From Rhodococcus sp. IEGM 1409 (lineage in GTDB: Bacteria > Actinomycetota > Actinomycetes > Mycobacteriales > Mycobacteriaceae): a stretch of DNA of 64,000 nucleotides. The stretch's first letter is position 1. Each line of letters opens with the position of its first letter. Below the pieces are notes generated by a model that was not told the DNA's origin, ran no database searches, and worked only from the letters and a program-made list of their open reading frames with translations. A program made the position numbers and the translations under genes. The stretch spans positions 186,001 to 250,000 of the forward strand of contig NZ_JASHKN010000002.1 of NCBI RefSeq assembly GCF_030056735.1, in the 5' to 3' direction. Below are positions 35,356 through 44,043 of this stretch, piece after piece.

Positions 35356-36432
35356 ATGTCCATAGGTGTGGGAGTGCGAATCGGCACATTGGTGTCGACG
35401 GCTGTCGTTGCGTCGAACGATCCGGGTTCGGCCGATCCGGTGGTGTTGGTTCGGGACACGATCCTCAATCAACGCAAGGACGGAACGACGGTGCTCGGTG
35501 GCACCGAGCAACTGGGTGCCGGTCGTGAGTTCGCCGAGAGTTGGTCGGGCTTTGTCGGTCGCGTCGGGGACCCGAGCGGCGTCGCAGGAACGGCCGATAC
35601 TCGTTACCGCGCCGAGGATTTGGTGGCGACCTCGATTCGCTGTCTGTTGCAGGAATGCGAGCCGCTGCCCGATCGCGGTGGTCGAAGCGGGGGAGCCCCC
35701 GACATCGTCGCCACGTACCCGTCGCGCTGGGACTCGTCCACTGCTGCCCTCATGCAGGATTCTCTGGTCTACGCGGGCCTCGAACGAGTCACACTCGTCT
35801 CGGACGCCGAGGCGGTGTCGGCGTGGTTCGAGTCGGAAATCGCGGCACTCGCCGGCACGCTCATCGGCATCTATCACGTGGACGACACCGGGGCCGCGGT
35901 CACACTGGTGCGTTCGGGTGTCGCCGCGGGCCGCGCATTCGGCTTTGCCGGCGACGGGAGTTCGCCGAGTTCACGCCTCGCGACGGCACTGGGCGCGTTC
36001 GGTTGGATGCCGGAGAACCTGGACGCCGTAGTCGTCACCGGTGACGGAGAACCGGCGACGGACAAAGCGGCCATGATGTCCATAGCTGCCGGGATTGCCG
36101 AAAAGCTCGGCGTCAGATGTGAACTCGGCCCCGGACCCGAGCAGTCGGCCGCGCTGGGAGCCGCGATCCTCGCTGCCGGATTCACCTCGACGTCGCACAC
36201 GATCGTGCCGATCGGGTTGCCGCCTTCACATGACGTGACCGAGGTGTTCGACACCCTGGGACGCGAGAAGGTGGCGGCTGAAACTGCAGCCGGGGTGGCA
36301 ACAGCCGACCCGGAAACTGCAGTTTTCGCAGGCGAATCGGAGTCGCGCAGTTCCAAGCGCGTACTCGTCGGCATTGCGATTGTGGTGGTGCTCGCTGCAC
36401 TCGCGGTGCTCGCGTATTTCCTGCTGCTTTGA
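35356..36432 (+). CDS. Membrane-anchored Hsp70/actin-fold protein of unknown function
   Basis: 358 residues. Segments typical of the Hsp70/actin ATPase fold can be seen: DIVATYPSRWDSSTAALMQDSLVYAGL (phosphate-2-like helix), SDAEAVSAWF, GIYHVDDTGAAVTLV (DxG strand) and PGPEQSAALGAAILAAGF near 265-290. The N-terminal first strand (GVGVRIGTLVSTAVV) lacks the DLGTT loop, so nucleotide hydrolysis is doubtful. No substrate-binding domain follows; instead there is a polar stretch and one C-terminal TM helix (about 337-358), leaving the domain in the cytoplasm. Intergenic position between amiA and a GGCT gene. Function unknown. Confidence 0.7.
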   Translation: MSIGVGVRIGTLVSTAVVASNDPGSADPVVLVRDTILNQRKDGTTVLGGTEQLGAGREFAESWSGFVGRVGDPSGVAGTADTRYRAEDLVATSIRCLLQECEPLPDRGGRSGGAPDIVATYPSRWDSSTAALMQDSLVYAGLERVTLVSDAEAVSAWFESEIAALAGTLIGIYHVDDTGAAVTLVRSGVAAGRAFGFAGDGSSPSSRLATALGAFGWMPENLDAVVVTGDGEPATDKAAMMSIAAGIAEKLGVRCELGPGPEQSAALGAAILAAGFTSTSHTIVPIGLPPSHDVTEVFDTLGREKVAAETAAGVATADPETAVFAGESESRSSKRVLVGIAIVVVLAALAVLAYFLLL

Positions 36433-36451
36433 GCAGGACAGCTATCTAGTC

Positions 36452-36491
36452 GGTAACTCCGTTACCGTGCCTAATCGTTAACTCCGTTACC
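36452..36491. repeat. Duplicated 15-bp inverted-repeat unit
   Basis: GGTAAC-TCC-GTTACC (36452-36466) is repeated with one change as GTTAAC-TCC-GTTACC (36477-36491), 25 bp apart. The second copy forms the last codons of the minus-strand GGCT gene. Together they could terminate the convergent Hsp70-like and GGCT transcripts or bind a regulator. Confidence 0.55.
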
Positions 36492-36941
36492 AGGACCGAC
36501 ATTGCGGCTGTTTCTCGTCCGCAGTTCACGCACGTACTCGGCCGGCGCTCCGGCAATCTCGGCGGCGTCGGCCATCACGCCGATGTAGCGGGCCGACGGC
36601 AGTCCGCCTTCGTACGCATCCATGACGTAGAGCCACGCGAGAACCGCGTCGCCGGCCGTGTCGACTCGCACTCGGATCTTGCGGTGCAGACCCAGTTCGG
36701 CGCCTTCCCAGCGGTCCAGGCTTACTTCGTCCTCTTCCGGGACGTCGTAGAGAACCACGAAAACACTGGAGTCGGGATCTTCGACCACGGTGGCGAGAGC
36801 GCCCTCCCAGCCGATGTCCTCGCCGCTGAAGGTCAGGCGCCAGCCTCGCAGCCACCCTGTCCCGGACATGGGCGAGTGTGGGCAGCGCAACAACATCTGC
36901 TCGGGATGCATGTTGGAACCGTAGGCGGCATAAATCGACAC
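36471..36941 (-). CDS. Gamma-glutamylcyclotransferase-like protein (Rv3304-type)
   Basis: 156 residues from GTG at 36941 (VSIYAAYGSNMHPEQM). YGSNM is the substrate loop of the GGCT/AIG2 fold, and an acidic residue in DRWEGAELGLHRK is the candidate catalytic Glu. The C-terminal tail is encoded in the duplicated hairpin. Frame extension to 37115 runs into the lpdA leader and is rejected. Same position and opposite orientation to lpdA as Rv3304. Activity unproven. Confidence 0.78.
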   Translation of the reverse strand: MSIYAAYGSNMHPEQMLLRCPHSPMSGTGWLRGWRLTFSGEDIGWEGALATVVEDPDSSVFVVLYDVPEEDEVSLDRWEGAELGLHRKIRVRVDTAGDAVLAWLYVMDAYEGGLPSARYIGVMADAAEIAGAPAEYVRELRTRNSRNVGPGNGVND

Positions 36942-37095
36942 GGGCGCAAGCCTAAACCGTGGTCCGAGGGTGTGGCGAAGCGGACCACCGGACGCAAGTA
37001 ATCTGGTACAAGCACTGCGCGACACGTGGTGCTCGAATAGCGTGACACTGGTCGACGGGAGACCCCTGCCGGCCACGCGAGGACTTGGAGGACAC

Positions 37096-38499
37096 ATGAC
37101 CCGGATCGTGATCATCGGTGGCGGACCCGCCGGCTACGAGGCGGCACTGGTAGCCGCGCAGCACGGGGCCACGGTCACCCTGGTCGATTCGGACGGCGTC
37201 GGCGGTGCGTGTGTGCTGTTCGACTGTGTTCCGTCGAAGACATTCATCGCGTCCACCGGAATCCGCACCGACATGCGTCGTGCATCCGATCTCGGCATCA
37301 CCTTGGATCCGGAGCAGGCTTCGGTTTCATTGCCGAAGATCCACTCCCGAGTCAAGAGTCTCGCGTTGTCCCAGTCATCGGACATTCGCGCACGGTTGCA
37401 GACGGTTGGCGTCGAGGTTCTCTCCGGTACCGCCGAACTGACCGATCCGCTCCTCGGAATGGCGGCTCACCAGGTTCGCGCGACGCTCGGAAGCGGCGAG
37501 CAGAAGACCATCGACGCAGACGTCGTGTTGATCGCCACCGGCGCCAGCCCCCGCATCATCCCGGGAGCCGAGCCCGACGGTGAGCGAATCATGACGTGGC
37601 GTCAGCTCTACGACTTGGACGAGCTGCCCGAGCACCTGGTAGTGGTCGGTTCCGGTGTCACCGGTGCCGAGTTCGTCTCCGCGTACACCGAGATGGGCGT
37701 CAAGGTCACTCTCGTGTCCAGTCGTGACCGTGTTCTGCCCGGCGAGGATGCCGATGCCGCACTCGTACTCGAGGACGCCCTCGCCGAGCGCGGTGTCTCC
37801 CTCGTCAAGCATGCCCGCGCGGACGCCGTCGAGCGCACCGAGAAGGGCATCATCGTCAAACTCTCCGACGGCCGCACGGTCGAAGGAAGCCACGCTTTGA
37901 TGACCGTCGGTTCCGTCCCCAACACCAACGGTCTCGGCCTGGAGCGGGTCGGCATCGAGTTGGACAAGGGTGGATACCTGCGTGTCGACCGGGTTTCGCG
38001 CACCACGGTTTCCGGTATCTACGCAGCAGGTGACTGCACCGGGCTGCTTCCGCTCGCCTCGGTGGCTGCGATGCAGGGACGCATCGCGATGTACCACGCG
38101 CTCGGTGAAGGCGTCAGCCCGATCAAGCTGAAGACTGTGGCGTCGGCCGTCTTCACGCGCCCCGAAATTGCAACGGTGGGTGTTTCGCAGGCGGCGATCG
38201 ACAACGGAGAGGTGCCTGCTCGCACCGTCATGTTGCCGCTCAATACCAACCCGCGTGCCAAGATGTCCGGTTTGCGTCGCGGCTTCGTGAAAATCTTCTG
38301 CCGCCCGGCTACCGGCGTGGTTATCGGCGGTGTTGTGGTCGCACCCACCGCTTCGGAACTGATCCTGCCGATCGCGATCGCCGTGCAGAACAACTTGTCG
38401 GTCAACGACCTGGCTCAGACGTTCTCGGTGTACCCGTCGTTGACCGGGTCGATCACCGAAGCTGCTCGTCAGCTCATGCGTCACGACGACCTGGACTGA
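37096..38499 (+). CDS. lpdA: LpdA-like NAD(P)H:quinone flavoprotein oxidoreductase
   Basis: 467 residues from the ATG at 37096 (GGAGGAC upstream). FAD motif GGGPAGYEAAL, second Rossmann motif VGSGVTGAEF, and YAAGDCTG. It belongs to the dihydrolipoamide-dehydrogenase fold, but the C-terminal active-site HxHPT..E is VYPSLTGSITEAARQL, with Tyr where the His should be. This matches Rv3303c LpdA, a quinone reductase and not a lipoamide dehydrogenase. Unlike what I remember of Rv3303c, both cysteines of CVLFDC are present here (CxxxxC), so a redox disulfide might form. Confidence 0.85.
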   Translation: MTRIVIIGGGPAGYEAALVAAQHGATVTLVDSDGVGGACVLFDCVPSKTFIASTGIRTDMRRASDLGITLDPEQASVSLPKIHSRVKSLALSQSSDIRARLQTVGVEVLSGTAELTDPLLGMAAHQVRATLGSGEQKTIDADVVLIATGASPRIIPGAEPDGERIMTWRQLYDLDELPEHLVVVGSGVTGAEFVSAYTEMGVKVTLVSSRDRVLPGEDADAALVLEDALAERGVSLVKHARADAVERTEKGIIVKLSDGRTVEGSHALMTVGSVPNTNGLGLERVGIELDKGGYLRVDRVSRTTVSGIYAAGDCTGLLPLASVAAMQGRIAMYHALGEGVSPIKLKTVASAVFTRPEIATVGVSQAAIDNGEVPARTVMLPLNTNPRAKMSGLRRGFVKIFCRPATGVVIGGVVVAPTASELILPIAIAVQNNLSVNDLAQTFSVYPSLTGSITEAARQLMRHDDLD

Positions 38500-38581
38500 G
38501 ATCAGTCAAGAGCCTCTGATGAACGAAACTTCTTACAATGTGGGAATTAGGTTTCACATACTGAAGCGTTGGTGAGATAGT

Positions 38582-38615
38582 CGAGATACCGACCGAATCA
38601 AGGGTCGGTATCTCG
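38582..38615 (+). terminator. Perfect 13-bp hairpin after lpdA
   Basis: CGAGATACCGACC and GGTCGGTATCTCG pair without mismatch around an 8-base loop, 82 bp after lpdA and 80 bp before the aminotransferase. No T tract follows. Most likely the lpdA terminator; the 38500-38581 part holds a TTACAAT (38532-38538) that could instead be a -10 of a longer aminotransferase leader. Confidence 0.65.
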
Positions 38616-38695
38616 GCGCTCTCCCGCCCCGTTGACCCAGGACGGCTCAGGGTGTTATTCCTCTGACCTTCATTCTGCGTGCCTGGGAGCTTCAC

Positions 38696-39877
38696 ATGAC
38701 ACACGCCGCGCTGTCCGCTCGCATGGACGGACTCCGTAGTTCTGCAATTCGTGATCTACTCACCCTGACTGCCCAACCCGACGTCATCAGTTTGGCCGGC
38801 GGACTACCTGACCCCGATTTCATTCCGCGGGAACGCATCTCGAAGGCGGCACACGACGCACTCGGTGACCCCTCGTCCGTCCAGTACGGTGAGACCTCCG
38901 GCCTGCGGCGCCTCCGTGAGGTGATCGCCGAGCGCGAATCCACGAAAATCGAGCGATCGCTCGACGCGTCCGAGGTTGTGATCACACACGGTTCTCAGCA
39001 AGGTTTGAGCTTGCTCGCGCAGGTGCTCCTCGACGTCGGTGACGTTGTGGTCGTGGAGGAGCCGGCGTATACCGGTGCGCTGCAGGTCTTTCGGACGGCG
39101 CAGGCCCGTCTCGTTCCGGTCCAGCTGGACGAGCACGGGATGGACACCGCCGCGCTCGAGGCGAAACTCGATGCCGGTCTTCGGCCCAAAGTTGTTCACA
39201 CCGTGAGCAATTTCCACAACCCACGCGGCGCGGTGCTCTCCGCACAGCGCCGAGCGCACCTGGCTGCGCTGGCCGACCGATATGGATTCTGGGTTCTCGA
39301 GGACGACCCGTACGGCGAACTCTACTTCGGTGACCCGCCGCCCGCACCGCTGGCGGCTCTGTCGGACAGGGTGATTCGGCTGTCCAGTGCCTCCAAGGTG
39401 CTGGCGCCGGCGCTACGCGTGGGCTGGCTGCACGGCGATCGGCAAGTCTGCGAGGCCGTCGAGCTGATCAAGCAAGGCGCCGATCTGTGCGGTTCTTCGC
39501 TCACTCAGCAGATCGCCGCTGACCTCTTCTCCGACCGCGAGTGGTTCGACGCGCATCTCGACAGGCTCCGGGCAGGGTACGGAGCCAGAGCGAAGGCGAT
39601 GGTCACGGCGGCCGAGACGGAATTGGGTGGTCGTGCACGCTTTTCCGAGGTCCGCGGCGGCATGTTCTGCTGGATGGATTTTCTCGACGACGTCGACACC
39701 ACCGAACTCCTGGGGGTCGCACTGAAATACGGCGTCGCTTTTGTCCCAGGTTCGGCGTTCGCAGTCGAAGCGGACCTCAGCCGAAGCGCTCGACTGTGTT
39801 TCGCGACGTATCCCGAAGCCGTGCTGGTCGATGCCGTCGGCAGGCTCCGGGACAGTGTCAGCGCAGGTACAGCCTGA
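38696..39877 (+). CDS. PLP-dependent aminotransferase, class I/II (2-aminoadipate/MocR-type fold)
   Basis: 393 residues. GGLPDPDFIPRE, VQYGETSGLRRLRE, HGSQQGLSL, NFHNPRGAVLS and the Schiff-base Lys in SSASKVLAPALRVGW mark the LysN/ARO8-like subgroup that acts on 2-aminoadipate, aromatic or branched amino acids. No N-terminal GntR domain, so it is an enzyme rather than a MocR regulator. Stand-alone; convergent with the CoA-transferase operon. Confidence 0.87.
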   Translation: MTHAALSARMDGLRSSAIRDLLTLTAQPDVISLAGGLPDPDFIPRERISKAAHDALGDPSSVQYGETSGLRRLREVIAERESTKIERSLDASEVVITHGSQQGLSLLAQVLLDVGDVVVVEEPAYTGALQVFRTAQARLVPVQLDEHGMDTAALEAKLDAGLRPKVVHTVSNFHNPRGAVLSAQRRAHLAALADRYGFWVLEDDPYGELYFGDPPPAPLAALSDRVIRLSSASKVLAPALRVGWLHGDRQVCEAVELIKQGADLCGSSLTQQIAADLFSDREWFDAHLDRLRAGYGARAKAMVTAAETELGGRARFSEVRGGMFCWMDFLDDVDTTELLGVALKYGVAFVPGSAFAVEADLSRSARLCFATYPEAVLVDAVGRLRDSVSAGTA

Positions 39878-40643
39878 CCTTGTCGATCGTGTTACGGAGC
39901 AGATCGATCTCCGTGCTCGACGGTGGGGTGGTGACGGTGACATGGTCGGCGACGGCCAGGTCCCATCCCGTCGACTCCCGTACCTGATCGACAGATATTC
40001 CCTCGTGGACGCTGGTCAACTCCAGTTCGCCGCCAGGGCCCTGGTGTGTCAGGACGCCGAGGTTGGTGAATACCTTGGTCACTCCTGCACCTGCCGGCAT
40101 GATGCCCTTTCCGCTGGCGAGGGCGCGGGCAGGGCTTGGTGAGGTGCAGAAGTCGAGCTCGGCCGGAAAGGAACTGAGGTCGTGGCGACGCATCACGACG
40201 AAGATTTCGGCGGCGTTCGCGATGATCTCGACAGCCCCGCCCGCTCCGGGCAGTCTGACCGTCGGGTTCTTCCAGTCACCGATGAAACTCGTGTTCAGAC
40301 TGCCCGTTCGATCGATTTGAGCGGCCCCGAGAAATCCGACGTCGACGTTGCCACCTTGCAGGACATAGCCGAAGAGCGCGGCCATGCTCAGCACGGATTC
40401 GGCACCGGAGACAACCACGGAGTCGGCGATACCCTCGGCCATGGCTGACGGGTGCGCGCCGCACACCCCGGACTCGTAGATCAGCTCGACATCCGGATTC
40501 GACGTTCGCCTCGCGAGATCGACTGCGAGCGTTGGTAGCCCGACTCCGGCAAAGACTCGGCGCTTACCCGCTAATTCACGTGCCGCGACGGCGACGATGG
40601 TTTCGGTAGAGGTGGTCGTACCGGTGTCGATCGTGGTGGTCAT
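39858..40643 (-). CDS. CoA-transferase family I, beta subunit
   Basis: 261 residues from the ATG at 40643 that overlaps the alpha-subunit stop (ATGA). The chain VFAGVGLPTLAVDLARRT, LIYESGVCGAHP (candidate catalytic Glu) and GFLGAAQID followed by NTSFIG is the layout of glutaconate/3-oxoacid CoA-transferase beta subunits. It moves CoA between acyl groups together with the alpha subunit. The end overlaps the aminotransferase stop region by 20 bp. Substrate not predictable. Confidence 0.87.
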   Translation of the reverse strand: MTTTIDTGTTTSTETIVAVAARELAGKRRVFAGVGLPTLAVDLARRTSNPDVELIYESGVCGAHPSAMAEGIADSVVVSGAESVLSMAALFGYVLQGGNVDVGFLGAAQIDRTGSLNTSFIGDWKNPTVRLPGAGGAVEIIANAAEIFVVMRRHDLSSFPAELDFCTSPSPARALASGKGIMPAGAGVTKVFTNLGVLTHQGPGGELELTSVHEGISVDQVRESTGWDLAVADHVTVTTPPSSTEIDLLRNTIDKVRLYLR

Positions 40644-41554
40644 AGTCTGCTCCCGTAGTCGACTGGTGTGGAGAGTTTTGATCCGACCTCGAGATCTGAC
40701 CAGTATTCTGCTCCGAGTTTGGCGAGATACTCGCTGTGACTGTCGAGTCCGTACACCCAGTCGTCGAGCCAATCTCTCAGCAGTGAAGGATCTTTGGAAA
40801 TTTCGGTCCAGCGTCGGTAGAAGCCGCAATCGCGGTCGTAGTATCCCTGTGCGTACGACGGGTGCGCGCCGCGCGGGCAGACGACAACCGCGTCGACTGC
40901 GTGCGAGGGAATCAGAGTTCGGCTCGGGTCGGACCTGATGACCTCGTCGTCGACCAGTTCTTCGACAACGACGATCGCCTTCTTCGCGGCGTACACGGCT
41001 TCTTGCTGTACCCCGGCGATGCCCCAGATCTGTGCGTTCCCGGACGTATCCGCTCGCTGTGCACCGATGATCGTCACATCCGGATTCAGTGGCGGCACAA
41101 CGTAGACGCTCCCGCCGCCGTACGGGTCGTCGACGAGTCTGAGTTGTGGGTTGAGCGCGGGCAGATCACTCCCGGCGTACGACCGTAGCGGGAAGAAGGG
41201 AAGCCTGGCGGCTCCAGCCTGATACCGGCAGACCATGCCGTAGTGGCTGTATTCCTCGACCTCGAGGGGGAGCGGGTCCTGGTTCTCGATTCGTCTGCGT
41301 AACTCGTACAGAGAACCCGCGGACCCGCTGGCGAAGAACGAAGCAACCAGCTTTCGGACGCAGCCGGCGGCGACGAGCTGATCGGAAACGATGTCCGGCG
41401 TCATCCGGCACAGCGTGAGGTCCTTCCTGCCCTGCCGGATGATTTCGTGTGCCGCGGCAAAGGGAATGAGATGCGAAAATCCCTCCAGCGCAACGGTCAT
41501 GCCGTCTCCTACGTATCGACCGACGGCTTCTTTCATCGAGAGGGTCTTGTCCAC
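40640..41554 (-). CDS. CoA-transferase family I, alpha subunit
   Basis: 304 residues from the GTG at 41554 with AAGAGG 7 bases upstream. MKEAVGRYVGDGMTVALEGFSHLIPFAAAHEII is the typical alpha-subunit beginning (glycine loop region). The mid-part has GSVYVVPPLNPDVTIIGAQRAD and IVVVEELVDDEVI. The C-terminal PRGAHPSYAQGYYDRDCGFYRRW is common in glutaconate-CoA-transferase GctA-like proteins. Divergent from a LysR gene, which probably controls it. Confidence 0.87.
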   Translation of the reverse strand: MDKTLSMKEAVGRYVGDGMTVALEGFSHLIPFAAAHEIIRQGRKDLTLCRMTPDIVSDQLVAAGCVRKLVASFFASGSAGSLYELRRRIENQDPLPLEVEEYSHYGMVCRYQAGAARLPFFPLRSYAGSDLPALNPQLRLVDDPYGGGSVYVVPPLNPDVTIIGAQRADTSGNAQIWGIAGVQQEAVYAAKKAIVVVEELVDDEVIRSDPSRTLIPSHAVDAVVVCPRGAHPSYAQGYYDRDCGFYRRWTEISKDPSLLRDWLDDWVYGLDSHSEYLAKLGAEYWSDLEVGSKLSTPVDYGSRL

Positions 41555-41638
41555 GTGTGTACCTCTTCTTGCGTTCTCGCGCACTCGGTCGGTTTCGGAA
41601 ACTTGACAGGGTCGGCCGGCGTGGCGCAACAATGTCGG

Positions 41639-42535
41639 GTGGAAATTCATCAGATCAACGCATTTCTCGCGGTGGCTGAGGAGCTACATTTCGGCCGTGC
41701 GGCGCAGCGGCTTCGGATTGCGCAACCGCCACTGAGTCGAACGATCAGGCAATTCGAGAAACAGCTCGGTTCGTCGTTGTTCGATCGAAGTACTCGAACT
41801 GTGCGGTTGACTGCTGCCGGCGAAGCGCTGCTGCTACCGGCGCGCGAGATTCTGGACGCGTGCCGGATGGCCGAGATCGCGGTGTCCGCGGCGGGCAAGG
41901 GAACGACAGGTCGCGTTCGCCTGGGTTTTGCGGGAACCTCATCACATCTGCTCGTCGGGCGGTGGGCCAAATTGGTGAGAAAGACGAATCCCGGTATCGA
42001 ATTCGTTCTCGACAGTTCCGCTTTCGCGAACGAGGCATTGTTGATGCTGCTCGATCGACGACTCGACATCGGGATGGTGCGGTGGACCGTCCCGCCGCTC
42101 GGGATCACGTCGAGGTTGATCGCCGAGGAAGACTTTCTGGTTGCCATGTCGAAAGACCACCCGTTGGCGTCGAGGGAATCGGTTCGGTTGATCGAGTTGG
42201 AGTCCGAGAATTGGGTGACGCTTCCGGCGGAACCAGGGTCGATTCTCCGTGAGTCTCTGCTCACTGCGGCGAAAAACGCAGGGTTCCTGGCTCGAATCGT
42301 GCAGACGGCACCGGATTCGATGTCGTTGATCGCGTTGGTGTCCGCGGAAATCGGATGCTCGTTGACCATTTCCTCGGTAGCCCACAGCATCGTGAACCCG
42401 GATGTGGTCTTTGTCCCCGTCATGGATCCACCTCCTCCTCTTCAACTGCGTATCGCCTGGCGAGAGGGAGACGACAGACCGGCTCTTCTCGAAGTGTTGA
42501 AATTGTCCGAGCAGGCGCTGCCGTCGCTGGCCTAG
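41639..42535 (+). CDS. LysR-family transcriptional regulator
   Basis: 298 residues from the GTG at 41639; the winged HTH (MEIHQINAFLAVAEELHFGRAAQRLRIAQPPLSRTI) starts at residue 1 as usual, then the two-lobed effector domain. No spaced SD precedes the GTG. TTGACA (41603-41608) and AACAAT (41628-41633) lie upstream, so a near-leaderless transcript is possible. Divergent from the CoA-transferase operon and convergent with an MHS transporter gene with which it shares a CTAG as both stops. Confidence 0.88.
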   Translation: MEIHQINAFLAVAEELHFGRAAQRLRIAQPPLSRTIRQFEKQLGSSLFDRSTRTVRLTAAGEALLLPAREILDACRMAEIAVSAAGKGTTGRVRLGFAGTSSHLLVGRWAKLVRKTNPGIEFVLDSSAFANEALLMLLDRRLDIGMVRWTVPPLGITSRLIAEEDFLVAMSKDHPLASRESVRLIELESENWVTLPAEPGSILRESLLTAAKNAGFLARIVQTAPDSMSLIALVSAEIGCSLTISSVAHSIVNPDVVFVPVMDPPPPLQLRIAWREGDDRPALLEVLKLSEQALPSLA

Positions 42536-43947
42536 ACGGTTGCCCGACCTGAAGTAATTTCACCTGCTTCAGATTTCGACGAGTTCGCGCTGCCGGCAAG
42601 GGTGTTCTCGAGTTCGAGCTCGTCGAAGTCCGCCTGCTCGGCTGTCGAGAGCTCGCTCGCGTTGTATCCGGTACGGCGGAGCAGGAGAAGGGTGCAGATC
42701 AGCGAGACAAGAGCGTACAGCCCGGACACGATCGCGACCCCGACGATGTTGCCGGACGTGTTGAGCATCCACTGCGCCAGTACCGGAGTTCCGCCGCCGA
42801 CGACAAGGGAACACAGTTGGTACGCCGTTGACAGGCCGGTGTAACGGATGTTGGCGGGGAAGGCCCGAGCGAGAACGCCGGCTATCGCGCCGTAGAACAT
42901 CGAGTGCGGGATTGTGGCCAGGCACATCGCGACGACTGCGATGGTGAAGTTCCCGGTTCTGATAGCGAAGAACATCGCGGGCATGAGAACGAACTCCGGT
43001 ATCACCATCAGACACATGGCTTTTCGCATGTCGATCTTGGAGACCAGGACCGCCCCGAACGGTTGGACGATGAACTGCACGACAAGCGCGATCGCGATGG
43101 CGGCGAGGAAGGTTCCTCGGTCGTATCCGAGTTCTTTTGTAGCCCATGACAATGCGAAGGTGTTCTTGAAGTAGGTGACCTGTGCGAGGGGGAGCGCGCC
43201 GGCGCCGAGGAGAACCAGTACCCAATGCTTGCGCAGCACTTCGGCGAGCGGAAGTTTGACGACCTTCTTGCGGGCGAGAACGGCCTTCATCTCGTCGGAC
43301 TCTTCGAGTTTGAGGCGAATGATCATCCCGAGAATGACCAGGACCGCCGAGATGATGAACGGGATGCGCCATCCGTACAGGAGGAACGACGGCGTCGGCA
43401 TCGAGGACAGAAGGAAAAATGCGATGGTGGCCAACAGATTTCCGGCGGGTGAGCCCTGTTGAGCGAACGCGGAGTAGAGAATGCTCTTGCCCTTCGGCGC
43501 GTTCTCGCTGGCGATGAGCACTGCGCCACCCCATTCACCACCGACCGCGACTCCTTGGATGACGCGAAGGGTGACCAGGCCGATCGGCGCCCAGATCCCG
43601 ACCTGGGCGTAGGTGGGGAGGAGTCCGATGCCGACGGTGGCGACGCCCATCATCATCAAGGTGATGACCAGAGTGTTCTTGCGTCCGATCCGGTCGCCGA
43701 GGTGTCCGAAGATGATCCCGCCGATCGGTCGGGCGAGGAAGCCCGCCCACAGGGTGATGAAGGCGAGGAGCGTTCCGACTCCGCTCGGGAGAGTGTCGGA
43801 GAAGAAGATGTCGCCGAATACCAGGGCAGCCGCGGTGCCGTAAATGTAGAAGTCGTACCACTCGATAGTGGTTCCGATGAATGAAGCGATACCGGCTCTT
43901 CGTGCCTTGGCGTTGATCTCCTCGGAACTGCGAGTGGGTGAACTCAT
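42532..43947 (-). CDS. MFS transporter, metabolite:H+ symporter (MHS) family
   Basis: 471 residues from the ATG at 43947. SFIGTTIEWYDFYIYGTAAALVF is the MHS TM1 signature, then GHLGDRIGRK (motif A) and GVAVGGEWGGAVLIASE. Twelve helices. MHS members (KgtP, ShiA, PcaK-like) import organic acids such as 2-oxoglutarate, shikimate and aromatic acids. Lies with the CoA-transferase/LysR genes, suggesting import of an acid that is then activated to its CoA ester (inference). Confidence 0.88.
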   Translation of the reverse strand: MSSPTRSSEEINAKARRAGIASFIGTTIEWYDFYIYGTAAALVFGDIFFSDTLPSGVGTLLAFITLWAGFLARPIGGIIFGHLGDRIGRKNTLVITLMMMGVATVGIGLLPTYAQVGIWAPIGLVTLRVIQGVAVGGEWGGAVLIASENAPKGKSILYSAFAQQGSPAGNLLATIAFFLLSSMPTPSFLLYGWRIPFIISAVLVILGMIIRLKLEESDEMKAVLARKKVVKLPLAEVLRKHWVLVLLGAGALPLAQVTYFKNTFALSWATKELGYDRGTFLAAIAIALVVQFIVQPFGAVLVSKIDMRKAMCLMVIPEFVLMPAMFFAIRTGNFTIAVVAMCLATIPHSMFYGAIAGVLARAFPANIRYTGLSTAYQLCSLVVGGGTPVLAQWMLNTSGNIVGVAIVSGLYALVSLICTLLLLRRTGYNASELSTAEQADFDELELENTLAGSANSSKSEAGEITSGRATV

Positions 43948-44043
43948 GCGTGGCGACCTTTCTCTGCAACATTCGCGGCGCCGAAACGTGGCGCGCTTGA
44001 ATGAGATTCGCAGAGTGGTGTAGGTCACGTCCAATACCAAGTT

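Noticed and set aside
38530-38695. Riboswitch upstream of the aminotransferase
   Set aside because: Only one simple hairpin is present, with no recognisable aptamer core; a terminator explains it.
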